64,000 nt of DNA from Straminergon stramineum (Eukaryota; Streptophyta; Bryopsida; Hypnales; Calliergonaceae): contig OY987265.1 in NCBI GenBank assembly GCA_963920665.1, forward strand, positions 4,097,001-4,161,000. Reading direction: 5' to 3'. The translations under genes were made by a program, and so were the position numbers. Below are positions 1 through 10,500 of this stretch, piece after piece. How positions within the stretch are numbered: the first letter of the stretch is position 1; the number at the start of each line of letters is the position of its first letter. The notes under the pieces are model-generated. The model was not told the DNA's origin. It saw only the letters and a list, made by a program, of their open reading frames with translations, and searched no databases.

Positions 1-2
1 CG

Positions 3-137
3 CACCCTGAACGATGCTTCCAGATGTGGCAGTTCCCGTGGTATCCTCAAGAGTGGACCTACATTGATGCTGCTGCTGGCTCCAGCCCTTGGTTGTGTCT
101 CTTTCAGAATGCCCGCAAATGGTGTGAGTCTGTTTAG
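3..137 (+). CDS. Possible 3'-terminal exon of an unidentified gene (partial)
   Basis: Frame 3 is open from the window edge to a TAG at 135-137. It encodes about 44 residues that are unusually rich in Trp, Cys and Phe, beginning HPERCFQMWQFPWYP and ending NARKWCESV. Codon choice looks coding (mixed third positions, GC-richer than the AT-rich DNA that follows), and base composition changes abruptly after the stop. Frame 1 is also open, to 183, but reads as a low-information hydrophobic string. I do not recognise the family. The tail could belong to a membrane or secreted enzyme, but that is a guess. The rest of the gene lies left of the window, so neither start nor exon border can be judged. 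Confidence 0.35.
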   Translation, partial: HPERCFQMWQFPWYPQEWTYIDAAAGSSPWLCLFQNARKWCESV

Positions 138-2753
138 TAGGTATGTTACAACTGCTCCCTTTCTCAGCCAAAGGCATATATGAGGACAATTTAGGTTTTA
201 GCAAAGCTGATGGGGGCATTTTTTTGAGCTCCCAATTGTGAGTTCACAGAGGTATTGTACAGTACAGTACAGTACAGTGAACTTTTGGGTCTTTTGTAAC
301 ATGACTTTGCTGATAAACAATTTACACAGAACTTTTATAATGTGCTAAATGGGCACGTCATCTTTTCAATGTGAAGAACACTCGCGACTTGCTGCCACTT
401 CTTTTTTTGACATAATCCTTGTTTAGTGGAATTTGCAATGCTTCATTGTTGGATCCATTAGGAGAATTATGTTCTCAGTTGTTGGGTAAATCCGAGTTCA
501 GCTGCAACTGGTGTGTTTTCAGCGACTCCTTTGGATTGTTTGAGGGAGTGAATTCCATGTCAGTTGTCGTTTGTTCTTCATCCCAAAGATCTTTCAGGAA
601 TGAAACATGTGTACCCTTTCTTAGGCCATTTAGCATGGATGGGGTATGCAGTTCAGTTGCATTGATTGCAGATGCTTGGAACTTAGAGTATGAGGCAACT
701 GCAATGTTCATTCAATTTACTGTCTTCCATGATTAATTTAACACTAAATAGTTTGCATGGAGTAAATGAACTCTTTTTGTTTCATAGTGTGCCAAAATCA
801 TGAAAAAAAACTTTTTAGGTCACGAAAGGATATTCATCTACATGTGAACTAACCCTGAATGGACGGGGAACCCATGACTCGGGACTAAATGTCAATATTG
901 CTCGGTCTGTATTTTCCCATTTTATTATTAATTTTTAAATAATTTTTTATATTAGTTTTTAAGGATGACAGAACATGCCTTCGGTATGTGTAGCTTTTTT
1001 TGCATGAAAATTCGAAATTACAGATGGATTTTGGGAGAAAAAGTGAAGGGAAATGTACATCAAATTTTTATACCACATTAGCTCAAAAATCTGAAATTTT
1101 CTCCATTGGTGTATATAATAGTGCAGAAATCACGGTGTAAATCAAAATTTCCAGTCTTTCTATAATTTAAAAATTGGTAGAACGTATTAAAACCCCCAAA
1201 GTTTAGATTGCACTAAAATATTCAATGTTAGAAATTTTAGAAATTTCAAATTGGAGTAAAAATTAGATTTGATATACTTCATTTAATTATAGGAAATTTT
1301 TAAATCAAGGATAAAACTCTAGAAGTTCAATATGCCTATGTTAAAGTGTGTCAAAAGTGGATTTGGGAGGGAGAGACAAAACTTTGGTTTAAAAACAACA
1401 TTGCATTTCAAGCCAACCACCTATGTCAATAAAATATATATTTTTTCTCAAGTTGCTAGGAGAAGGGTTGGATTTTAGGCATCATTTGGATATTTTGAAA
1501 ATATCTTATTGTTGGTCTCTTTTTGCAAATCTTTTGATGTTTTTTAGTAGTTGGTTAATTTATTAAAAACAAACTCTCGTTTTTTGCTTGCTTAATTTTT
1601 AATTTTTTTATTTCAAGGATGAATAATTAATATTTTCCAATTTTTTTCGTCAAAGGTAAGTAATAAATTCTTGTATTTCCTTGGAGGTGGAAAAAGGCAT
1701 AATGAGGGGCAAGTCAATTTTCCCTCTATTATATGTCATTACTCTAATGCCTTGTAATTTCCAAAATGTACTCATCTTTAATTGGAAAATTTCCTTGTTT
1801 CAAAATAAGTCCACAGAAATGACTATACAAAGACCCACAATGATGAGAAGATCCACAACTTGTTTAATAGGTCTTAGAGGTCTTCCTGCAGTCATTTCCA
1901 CTAGTAACATTATAATGCATTTGGAGGCCCATTTGACCCTACAAGGTAGCGCAATTATATCAGATTGATTGAGATGAGATAAATCTTGGTTTAATTAATT
2001 GAATTAAGTAACAAGAGCTACTTCTAGATGTTGGAAATCGAAGCCTTTTGGAATGAGGTTCACCTAACATGCAATACCGGTAATAGATTTTCATACCTCA
2101 ATTTCTCCCAGAAGCTCTGTGAAGTGCAGAGAAAAAATAGCAGTTTTTTTAGTACACGGTAACCACCTTGATAGGCACATTGAGTACTACCGGTCAATGG
2201 GGCAACTGGCACAAAGCTTGCAACTTGTACACAGGAAAATGCTGGTATGACAAATTTGGGTATCAAAAATGTACACAATCTATGGTGGGCAAAGGCAAGC
2301 CACATGGAAGGAAGCTTAAGACCCAAAGGAATCAGAGTCTTTAAACAATTCAATTCATGAGCATGATCAAGAAGAACGATGATCTCCTAAAGTATCCTTT
2401 CTGTATTTGAACTAAAAACAAGAAGTGCGCTTCTGTATGTATCTGCATCACCGATGCTACTCTTAAAAAAGTACCACTCTTTTGATATGTCTCAAGCCTG
2501 CAACATAACGATATCTTCACTTGAAGAGGGGAATTTCACCAGTGTAGCTGAAGAAATCTGACCCTGAGATCCACGAGAATGAAGAGTGTTGGGGTAGCTT
2601 TACTACCTAAGCCACAAGTGCTACCCTTGAAGGTAGAGTATGACATAGATTCATAGCCAGTAACTCGAGGATAGCGGAAGAAAGTGAAAGCTTTCATGCA
2701 GGCTTGCATCTATGAAATACTATCAAAAGTCACGTACATGTGGAGGTCGTCTT
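138..2753. other. Intergenic AT-rich region
   Basis: No supportable gene. There is a short pentanucleotide microsatellite, about four ACAGT units, at 256-278. The open frame at 419-736 has no recognisable domain and probably lies in the 3' UTR or flank of the gene ending at 137. The stretch 900-1700 is AT-rich with long T runs, typical of spacer. The last several hundred bases before 2754 would hold the 3' UTR of the minus-strand L15 gene. Confidence 0.6.
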
Positions 2754-5441
2754 TCAAGCAATGGCAGGAGTATCAGGTGTTACTGGTGCTGGCAAACGCC
2801 CAACAGCGTCAATTCTCTCTCGGAGCCTTGGAGCTGGTCGAGCAGGCTGTGGAAGCAGACGACCTTTCTTTTCAAACCACTCAGGAGTAAGCAGCGCTCG
2901 AAGACCCAGGTGATTGTAGTGGACTTTCTTAACGCTTCCTCCTGCTGCTTCAATCGCTGCTTTGGCACGGTCGGATACTCTGCTCACCTGTTACGACACG
3001 TAATCATTAAAGATCAATGGACCATAACAGTACAGAGAAAAACAAACAAATTAACAACTTTTAGACCTATGATATGTCTTAACAAATGTTAATGGGAGTC
3101 AGTCCTCAATTAATTTAACTGTGAGTGGAATTTCCATTCACACAACGAGGCCATTTGAAAATTTGACAGCGACTGCTGAATACAAGAGGAGCTCTGATAC
3201 CACACAGTTTGAATAATAAAGGGACTCTTATGATTCACTTCTCAACGACTGGTCTGAGGGTAAAGTCAACAGGTATGTTCCTTAATGATTCTAAAAATCC
3301 AACTAATTCATCTAGACATTTCCACGGAGCAAGGTTGAATATCCTCCGTTTTCAGGATACTTTACGTTAATAAAGTTCACATTCACAGTAAAATTAAGTG
3401 AGATCTGACACCAGTATCGAGTGACACTGAAGAATCACTTGTGCACATTTACTTGAAGAATCATTTGATGCTTAAGTATATAGAAGAGAAATGCCAACGT
3501 CCCATCATGCTGCAAATAAGGTTTTCAGTAAAGTTAAACTGTTTCAAGAAGTTATCATCTAAAAGTTATGAGACAAAATCTTCATGCGGAGGTCTCCCAA
3601 TGGCCACACTGATCATAAGGATGCCTCCCTCCAAATCATCAGGACTGTTACTGAAATATAATTGAACAGCTCAACGTCTCAGATTGAACCACACGAACAA
3701 CAGGTAGAAAATCCTAGAGAGAACAGAGAATCAGACCTCAATATGCAAGGGGAGAGAGAACTTTTCCGCCCCTCGTCCTAGCAACTTGACGCCATCCTTC
3801 ACTTTCTTCCCTACAGCACCTGCATCCTGCACAGACACATGGTTTCATTTGACATCGTCTATCAGAAATTGAGATGAACTACACCATTGGAAACACATGA
3901 AAAAACTTGAATGCACAAGGACAGCTTCGGATACATCCGTCCAGGGCTTTTTTTTTGGACTAGAGCCCCCTGTGTTGGCTTCACTGCAAAGGCCAGATTT
4001 TGGAGGGACAGATTCACAGTGGTCAGATTCTGACAAATCTGGCGAAATTTCGCCAAGAAAAAAAAGCCCTGATTCACATCTTCATGAACCCTCTGCGAAT
4101 ATAATAATCTAAAATTTTGACATCTAATAGAAAAGGGAAAAAAACTATACTTGCTCCACAGGGCCACGAGGGTGCATAGATTTGACTACCGCTGAACAAC
4201 TTGCGCCGAGTCGATCATTGTGACGTTCAGAATTACCATTATTCCAAACACATTGACACCAGAAATTTCCAGTCCACGACATTTGAGGTTACTGATTCTT
4301 ACCACAAGCGTTTTCATGGTAATCAGCTGAGAGGTATCAATGCGACCTTCTTTCGCCAGCTCCGAAATGGTGTTTAAGTTAACCTCCTGCAATTCGTAAA
4401 GCTCACGTATCTTCAACATGCTTGTTCATATAACCTATCCTATCTTAACTGATTACAAACACCAATTGACAAAAGGTAACCACACCTAACAGGAACACCT
4501 ACATAAATGCAACACTCCCAAATCTTACATAATTAACATATATCAATTTTGAGAATATACACCACCGCAATATTCGTTATCATCATCCAGTCAAACTACC
4601 AATAACTTCTGCATATGGTATCCAAATAACGCACTCTACGGTGCGTTGGAATCCTCTTTCATTTCCTAACAAGAGTATTAAAAAATCCGATCATTCTAAT
4701 AATGAAACATACTCAGCGCTTAATTTGGCGTGGTTCCCTAACAGTTAGAACACCTAATTGCAACACCTACATTAATGCAACAGTCCAAAGTCTTACACAG
4801 TGAGTACAGATTGAGAATACAAACCACCAAAGACATTGGACTTCGACCATCTACCAATAAAATTGAGACCTTATAACTTTGCATATGGTATCCAACTAAC
4901 GCATTCTTTAGTGCGTTGGAATCCTCTTTCATTCCTGACAAGAATATTCAAAAATCTGACCATTCTAATAAGAAACTATACTCAGCGGATTAATTCAGAG
5001 TGCCTCCCTAACAGTAGAAGAGATTGTGCAAAAATCAAAATATGAATCCAAGCAATTTCAAACCTGAAACGAGTTCATGAACAGATTATTGAACCCTCGT
5101 TTCGGGATCCGCAACCGCAACGGCGTCTGCCCTCCCTCAAATCCTAACCGCGGGCTCCGTCCATTCCGTGCCTTCTGCCCCTTGTGCCCTCGTCCCGCAG
5201 TCTTCCCCTTGCCCGATCCGATTCCCCTCCCCAACCTCGTCTTCTGGTGACGAGAACCAGGGTTGTCAGCAAGCGTGTTGAGTGCAAGCAGACCACCTGG
5301 GGGGATAAGCCGTTGCCTCACAGAATGCTCTCGAACTTGTTTAACCAACTGCGATCCGGAAGCTTCAGTGCTACAGGTGCGGGTACCGACACTGAAAGAA
5401 CGCCAGATTGAGATCGCATGGCGACTCCACAACTGCTTCAT
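2754..5441 (-). CDS. MRPL15: Mitochondrial (organellar) large-subunit ribosomal protein L15
   Basis: Structural protein of the 50S-type organellar ribosome (uL15 family). Four exons on the minus strand: 5064-5441, 4303-4386, 3737-3826 and 2754-2987, all joined in phase 0 with GT..AG introns, giving 261 residues. The ATG at 5439-5441 opens a basic, Ser/Arg-rich presequence ([16 protein letters not shown]) typical of mitochondrial import. It is followed by the Gly/Lys-rich uL15 N-terminus ([20 protein letters not shown]) and the PKRGFNN motif. Exon 2 carries SQLITMKTL. Exon 3 carries DGVKLLGRG. Exon 4 carries [12 protein letters not shown] and [18 protein letters not shown], the plant mitochondrial L15 tail. 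An in-frame upstream extension to 5501 exists, but 5441 fits the presequence better. Length is slightly below the roughly 280 residues of the Arabidopsis homologue. It is transcribed divergently from the methyltransferase gene at 7569. Family assignment is secure; mitochondrial rather than plastid location is inferred from the presequence and tail. Confidence 0.93.
4494..5010. repeat. Tandem duplication of about 269 bp inside L15 intron 1
   Basis: Two diverged copies lie head to tail. The word AACACCTAC occurs at 4494 and 4762, and GCATATGGTATCCAA at 4611 and 4881. Each copy then continues through GTGCGTTGGAATCCTCTTTC and the CTCAGCG/CTAACAG region. Period is 268-270 bp. Related but more diverged pieces occur near 6888-6930 and 56150-56195, so the duplicated unit derives from a dispersed repeat. 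Confidence 0.75.
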
Positions 5442-6460
5442 TGCCTGATCTTTTGTTGCCAGAAAACAGAGAAAAAATGGAGGAAAATCGAGAAAGATCA
5501 AGGAAAATTTGAGAGGAGAATTTGTAGATTAGAGGCTACGCCGGAAGAATGTTACGTAGATTCCGGTACCGATTGCCATAGCCGGAATTGTAACTCGGAG
5601 AAGCTTGCAATTCGCATTGACGGAGATGGGAACGCAAAGAATGCAGAATGGGGAATGGGCGATAAACCCTAAACCCTGGTTTGGAAGGTCGGGTCACTGG
5701 AACGTTGTTCCCAGTTACGATGTACGGTGTTTCAACAAACATCTATTTTTTTGTTGGTTTTTTAGGGGCACGTATTTGTAGACATGTGCATTTTTTGGGT
5801 ATTTTTGTTCTACCTCATGTTGCATAGCATTTTAATTACAAAATCTCAAAAAATAAAAAAAATTGTTTTTTTTCAGGTGGAATTAAAAACATGAAAACAT
5901 TATTTAATATTTGAAAGACATTGAAAACACAAGTGTAATAGGGATACAAGCAAATGAACCTTTAGGACATTTGATGATTGAACACCCTTAAAGAAGTGTA
6001 TTGCTAGGTAACTTCAAAAAGAATAGCACCTTCAAATTTTGTTATAAGCTTGGCAAATCATGCAAATTTTTATCAAATCAACCAAAAACTTTAAGAATTT
6101 TTTGAAATAACCACGATTTTTCTATGTCTTGCAATTGCAATATTTTGGAGGATTTTTGAAGTCCATGATCCAAATCTAAATCTTCTTGTGTCTATTCTAT
6201 GCAATTATTAGGTGTACTTTAAGAAAATCATATTCTTAAATTCTAATTCAAAATGAATAAAAATATTCTTTTTAACCATTTTTGAAGGATTGGCAAAGTG
6301 CAAATTTTCTAAGGTGTATTGTACATCTATATTCAAGATTATTTAAAATGCACCCCCTACATTTGGACCAAAAAATATCACAAAAAACTACATATTGATT
6401 ATACAAGATGTACATAATTTATGACAATTTTTAAAAACTCATAACTTATTAATGTTGTGC

Positions 6461-6668
6461 CTACATATCAAGATGATCACCCATTTCCGATCACTTAAGC
6501 AATTTAGCCTATCTACAGCATGGGAAAAGTTCATGAAAAAATTTCCCCATGTAGAGAAATAGATTTCAAAAGGATTTCATAATTTCCTAAATTTTTCCCC
6601 TTAAAAGCAAAATTATCACGAATTTTTTTTTGTGAAGATTCTATCTATCCCATTCTTGATATGTAGGC
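6461..6668. mobile_element. Short inverted-repeat (MITE-like) sequence
   Basis: TGCCTACATATCAAGA at about 6461 is matched by its reverse complement TCTTGATATGTAGGCA at about 6653. A second pair, GATCACCCATTTCCGATC near 6474 and its reverse complement near 6863, nests across it. This suggests a foldback element or two overlapping ones. No clear target-site duplication was found. Confidence 0.5.
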
Positions 6669-7214
6669 AAACCTATTTCCACCCATAGGATGGTTCCAAA
6701 ATCAATGTAAGGCTTCCAATGTACATGTTTGTGACCATGTAAGCTTTCAATGTACACCTCCCGGACATTTTTGTTGTCCTTGGGGTCCTATGGTGCATGA
6801 GTTGTCACCTACAATTCCTCTGATCGGAAATAGAGTAGCCTAAACTACAAGAATGGGAGGTTGATCGGAAATGGGTGATCTCCTTTAATGCATGCTAAAG
6901 TGCATTGGACTCCTCTATCAATAAGATCTAATAAAGATAATTTATGTATGATATCAGTAAGTATGCTCAATTGTAATTAGTGACAATTATAGGTGCACAT
7001 ACCTTAAGGGCATTAACATGTTATGGTTAGACCAATGCCACTTCACCTTAAACGTTTAACCTCCTGCCACGTGTATGATTATGCCAGCTATACTCCTCCA
7101 GCAAAAGCCGAGGACCCGGAAGAATTGAACTTCGATACTCATGATCATCACTGTTCCCATGTTTCCGTTTCCACACCTCCTCAAGGCCTCATGAGCACTC
7201 TGCTCTTGAGCTCT

Positions 7215-7315
7215 TCCAATTCCTTTCCTTGCAATTCCTTCCAATTCCTTCCAATTCCTTGCAATCCTTCACGAGTTACAACCCCTTGCAATTTCTTGCA
7301 ATGCTTTGCAATTCC
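7215..7315. repeat. Degenerate CCTTGCAATT / CCTTCCAATT minisatellite
   Basis: About eight imperfect copies of a 10-bp CCTTSCAATT-type unit run through this stretch upstream of the methyltransferase gene. It is low complexity, and the open frame over it (7023-7343) is not credible as a gene. Confidence 0.6.
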
Positions 7316-7568
7316 TCACAGTGTTCAGCAAAACCCAAAATGAATTTCTTCATGAGTTTCCCTTGAATTAAAGAACCCCCCAAAACACTGCAAATATTCA
7401 CAACCATCTTCTTCCCCAAGTCCATCATGCCCGCCTACTGCACCATCCATAGGCTCAGTTACCGCGCCACTCGCAGCTGTTAAGATTATATATTCAATCC
7501 ATCCTTTTGTTTGTTGCAGACATGTTGCGCAGTTTCCAATAACTTGCAGCTGGGTTGCTGCACTGGAG

Positions 7569-10500
7569 ATGGAGGTCAGGATACAACTATGGAGATTTTT
7601 GGTTAGGGTTTTAGTTCTGTTTTGGGTTCACATTAAACCCTCAACAGGTCGGAGTACAATCTTGGATACACGGAGGCTCTCGGAGGTTGGTGAGTGATGG
7701 ATCCATGAATCTTTGTTTGGGGCACAGTAGGGGTTAATTTGAAATTGTATGATTGTGACTGGATTTGTAGGTGCTGGGGAGTTTGTTTTTTTTGTTTTTT
7801 TTCCAGAAATTGTATGAGTTAGAGGATGAGTTGATGGATTGGTTCGTTGATTGTTGCGTGGATCGATGTTTCGGATTCTTACGCTGTGATTTTGGTAAAG
7901 TTTTGGTAAACCCTGATTTCAGAGAATTGGATGTGTTGTATTTGGATGCAGGTGTGAACGTGAGGTTTTGGGGGGTTTTAGACGCCAATGGAGGATTTTT
8001 TGGTGATATTGCGGGAATTGGAGATGAAGGTGGTGTTGAGTTGGATCTGGTATAGCTGTTCACCTTCTTCCTGCTGTAGGGTTTTGGTGGTTTACGCGTT
8101 TAATTTTGGCAATTCGAGTTGTCGTAATGTGGGAAATCTGTAGGTTAGATGGGGTTTGAATTTTTACATTGTGAAGAGCGTTGCATTTATTGATCCAAAA
8201 CTCCCGGAGAATTGGACAAAAGAAAGTCCAAATATGATCTACTGAAAACTGCTTATAGAGAAATGAGGTTCAATTTGCGTGACTTGGTCCTTTAGGGGTT
8301 AATGGAAACTCATTGCAAAGTGAACATCCATCCTTGAGCGGGCTGGTTTTTCATTTTGAAGCTTTAGTCAATCTCTCTAAAGATTTGAAAATTAGGGTTC
8401 AACATATGTATTTCAAGCGACCGGGGATGACCAGAACTACTTTATAACGTCCTGTTGCATGCCAGAAATGTCCCCTGCTGAAAATAATGGAGTGACAAAT
8501 ATGCTTAGATTTGCAAGTTTACTCAGTTTTACATTTTCCTTAGTGGATGCTTGAAAGGGAAGGAATTTATAGAAGGTCTTTTTGGAAGATAGCTTTACAG
8601 ATGTTAGGTTTCACATTTGTTACCCATTATGTATCAGTTGTATTGTTATGTTGGATAAAATTGCATAGTCCTCCATTAGTTTTTTAAAGGTTTATGCACG
8701 TTCCTTGCAGGACGTTGGAGATGTTTCCGACCATTTTTCTTCCACGAGCTCAGGAGTGAACCGAACCTTGAAAACATACCAGTTCGAAGTCTGTGCTCCT
8801 CGCTGGAAGGATTACATTCCTTGTCTGGACAACGCGGGTGCGATTGGAAAGTTCAAAGCAAGCACAAGAGGGGAAATCTGGGAACGTCATTGCCCTCACA
8901 GGCGTTCCATGTGCTGTTTGATTGCTGCGCCACTGCACTACAGACTGCCCATCCGGTGGCCGAAAAGCCGCAATGAGGTTTGCAATCCTTACCTTGGGAT
9001 TTGCAAGGTTGCAATTACTCTGGTCGGCTATATTTTTAGTTCAATTGTTTCTTCGTTAATCTTAAATTTCGGATGAATTCATGATCAAATTATGTGTATC
9101 TCTTATTGTATACCTTCAAAGTTTGAATGGATTAAAATGATTGGATTTGTAGGAGTTGAACGGTAGGATGTACTCCATTGAACTATCAAATACGCATAAA
9201 TCTGAAAGATAAAATGATAAACACTAGATGAAAACTGGAAATGGACGTAAAAGGGATTCTCTTATGTTTTTTAATTTTTCGTGAAGATGCTTCGACGATC
9301 TGTTGGTTCGGTCTCTTCCAGCCTTTTAAATTTACATTTTTTATAACATCTGGTTCCTGTTTAATGATGGTATCTGCATGTAGATTCGTTTCAACAATGT
9401 TCCGCGTGCACAATCACTGGCTGAGAAGAGTGGAGAGAATTGGGTTAAACTTGACAAAGACAAGCTCCTATTTCCGGGTGGTGACATCCAATCTGCACAT
9501 GGTGCTCATCAATACCTTGATCACATTGGTAAAGTAAGTAACTAGCGCTCGTCTTTATGGGTGTTCTCCTCGTATGACCTTTGGAAGTGAATTTCTCTTC
9601 ATCTTTCAGGCCAAAATTCAGCATGCATGCACTTTTATTTGTTAAGAAATTCAAGTTATTCCTTCATCCAGATTTGAGTAATAAGTGGCGATTATGGTTT
9701 CCCATACTTTATGTAAGTAAGAATGGCCATGCTGGTGCAGATGTTACCGGGCATTGGTTATGGCAGCCGGACCCGCTTAGCGCTTGATATCGGTTGCGGT
9801 GTTGCAAGCTTCGGAGCCTTCTTGTTTGACCGAGACGTCCTCACCCTTTGCATAGCTCCAAAGGATGCTCATGAAAGCCAAGTTGCACTGGAACGTGGTG
9901 TACCCGCTCTTGTTGCTGTTTTGGCGACACGCCGACTACAATTTCCCAGCCAAGCTTTTGATCTGATCCATTGTTCTCGCTGTCAGATCGCTTGGACTCG
10001 TGATGGTATGATATTCTCTCACTTTTGAGTGGGCCATGTGGAGACCTGTTTTCTCGCTTGTATTTATGATCTGACGAACGCCTGCATTGTTTTACAGTGA
10101 TCCTCATAACATTCTTGAACTTGAAGCCAGGGGACCCTTTGCTTCCCATGAATCAACACTCCTTTCACTGTTAAATGCAAGCTTTCCCTTGAATTGTGGG
10201 CCACTCTAACACGAATTATTCTTGTTACAGTGGTGTTGTAGAAGTCCCCCAGACTTCCCATTCAAGAATGTTATGCTGGTGATATATGATTTGGTCCTAT
10301 ATTTTCACAATTTGATTGATTAAAGTGATCATTTTTAAACATTGGAACTTCAGTCTTTTAGGGTACCTTAGGGAGAAATTATAAAACTCTGGAGGTTAAT
10401 ATACAAGGTTGTAATTTATGCAGTCTACATTTTACTTGTGCTGAAGTGGTGGGGTTGTACTGGTGCAATCAGATGGGATTTTGCTGGTAGAGGCAGATCG

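Larger units (their letters stand above)
5442..7568. promoter_or_regulatory. Divergent intergenic region between L15 and the methyltransferase gene
   Basis: About 2.1 kb separates the two divergent start codons, so both promoters should lie here. No convincing TATA box or named element was identified. Contents: an AT-rich spacer; an inverted-repeat element between 6461 and 6880; a diverged copy of the L15-intron repeat at about 6888-6930; and a low-complexity stretch at 7215-7315 built from CCTTSCAATT-type 10-mers. A short upstream reading frame starts at the ATG in GCAGACATGTTGCGC just before the methyltransferase ATG. Confidence 0.5.

Noticed and set aside
2684..3092. Plus-strand open frames over the L15 last exon
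   Set aside because: Antisense shadows of the conserved L15 C-terminal exon.
7771..8055. 95-codon open frame in the first methyltransferase intron
   Set aside because: T-rich, low-information sequence with no family similarity. Only its last third (7951-8049) could act as an extra exon, and this is noted as an alternative.
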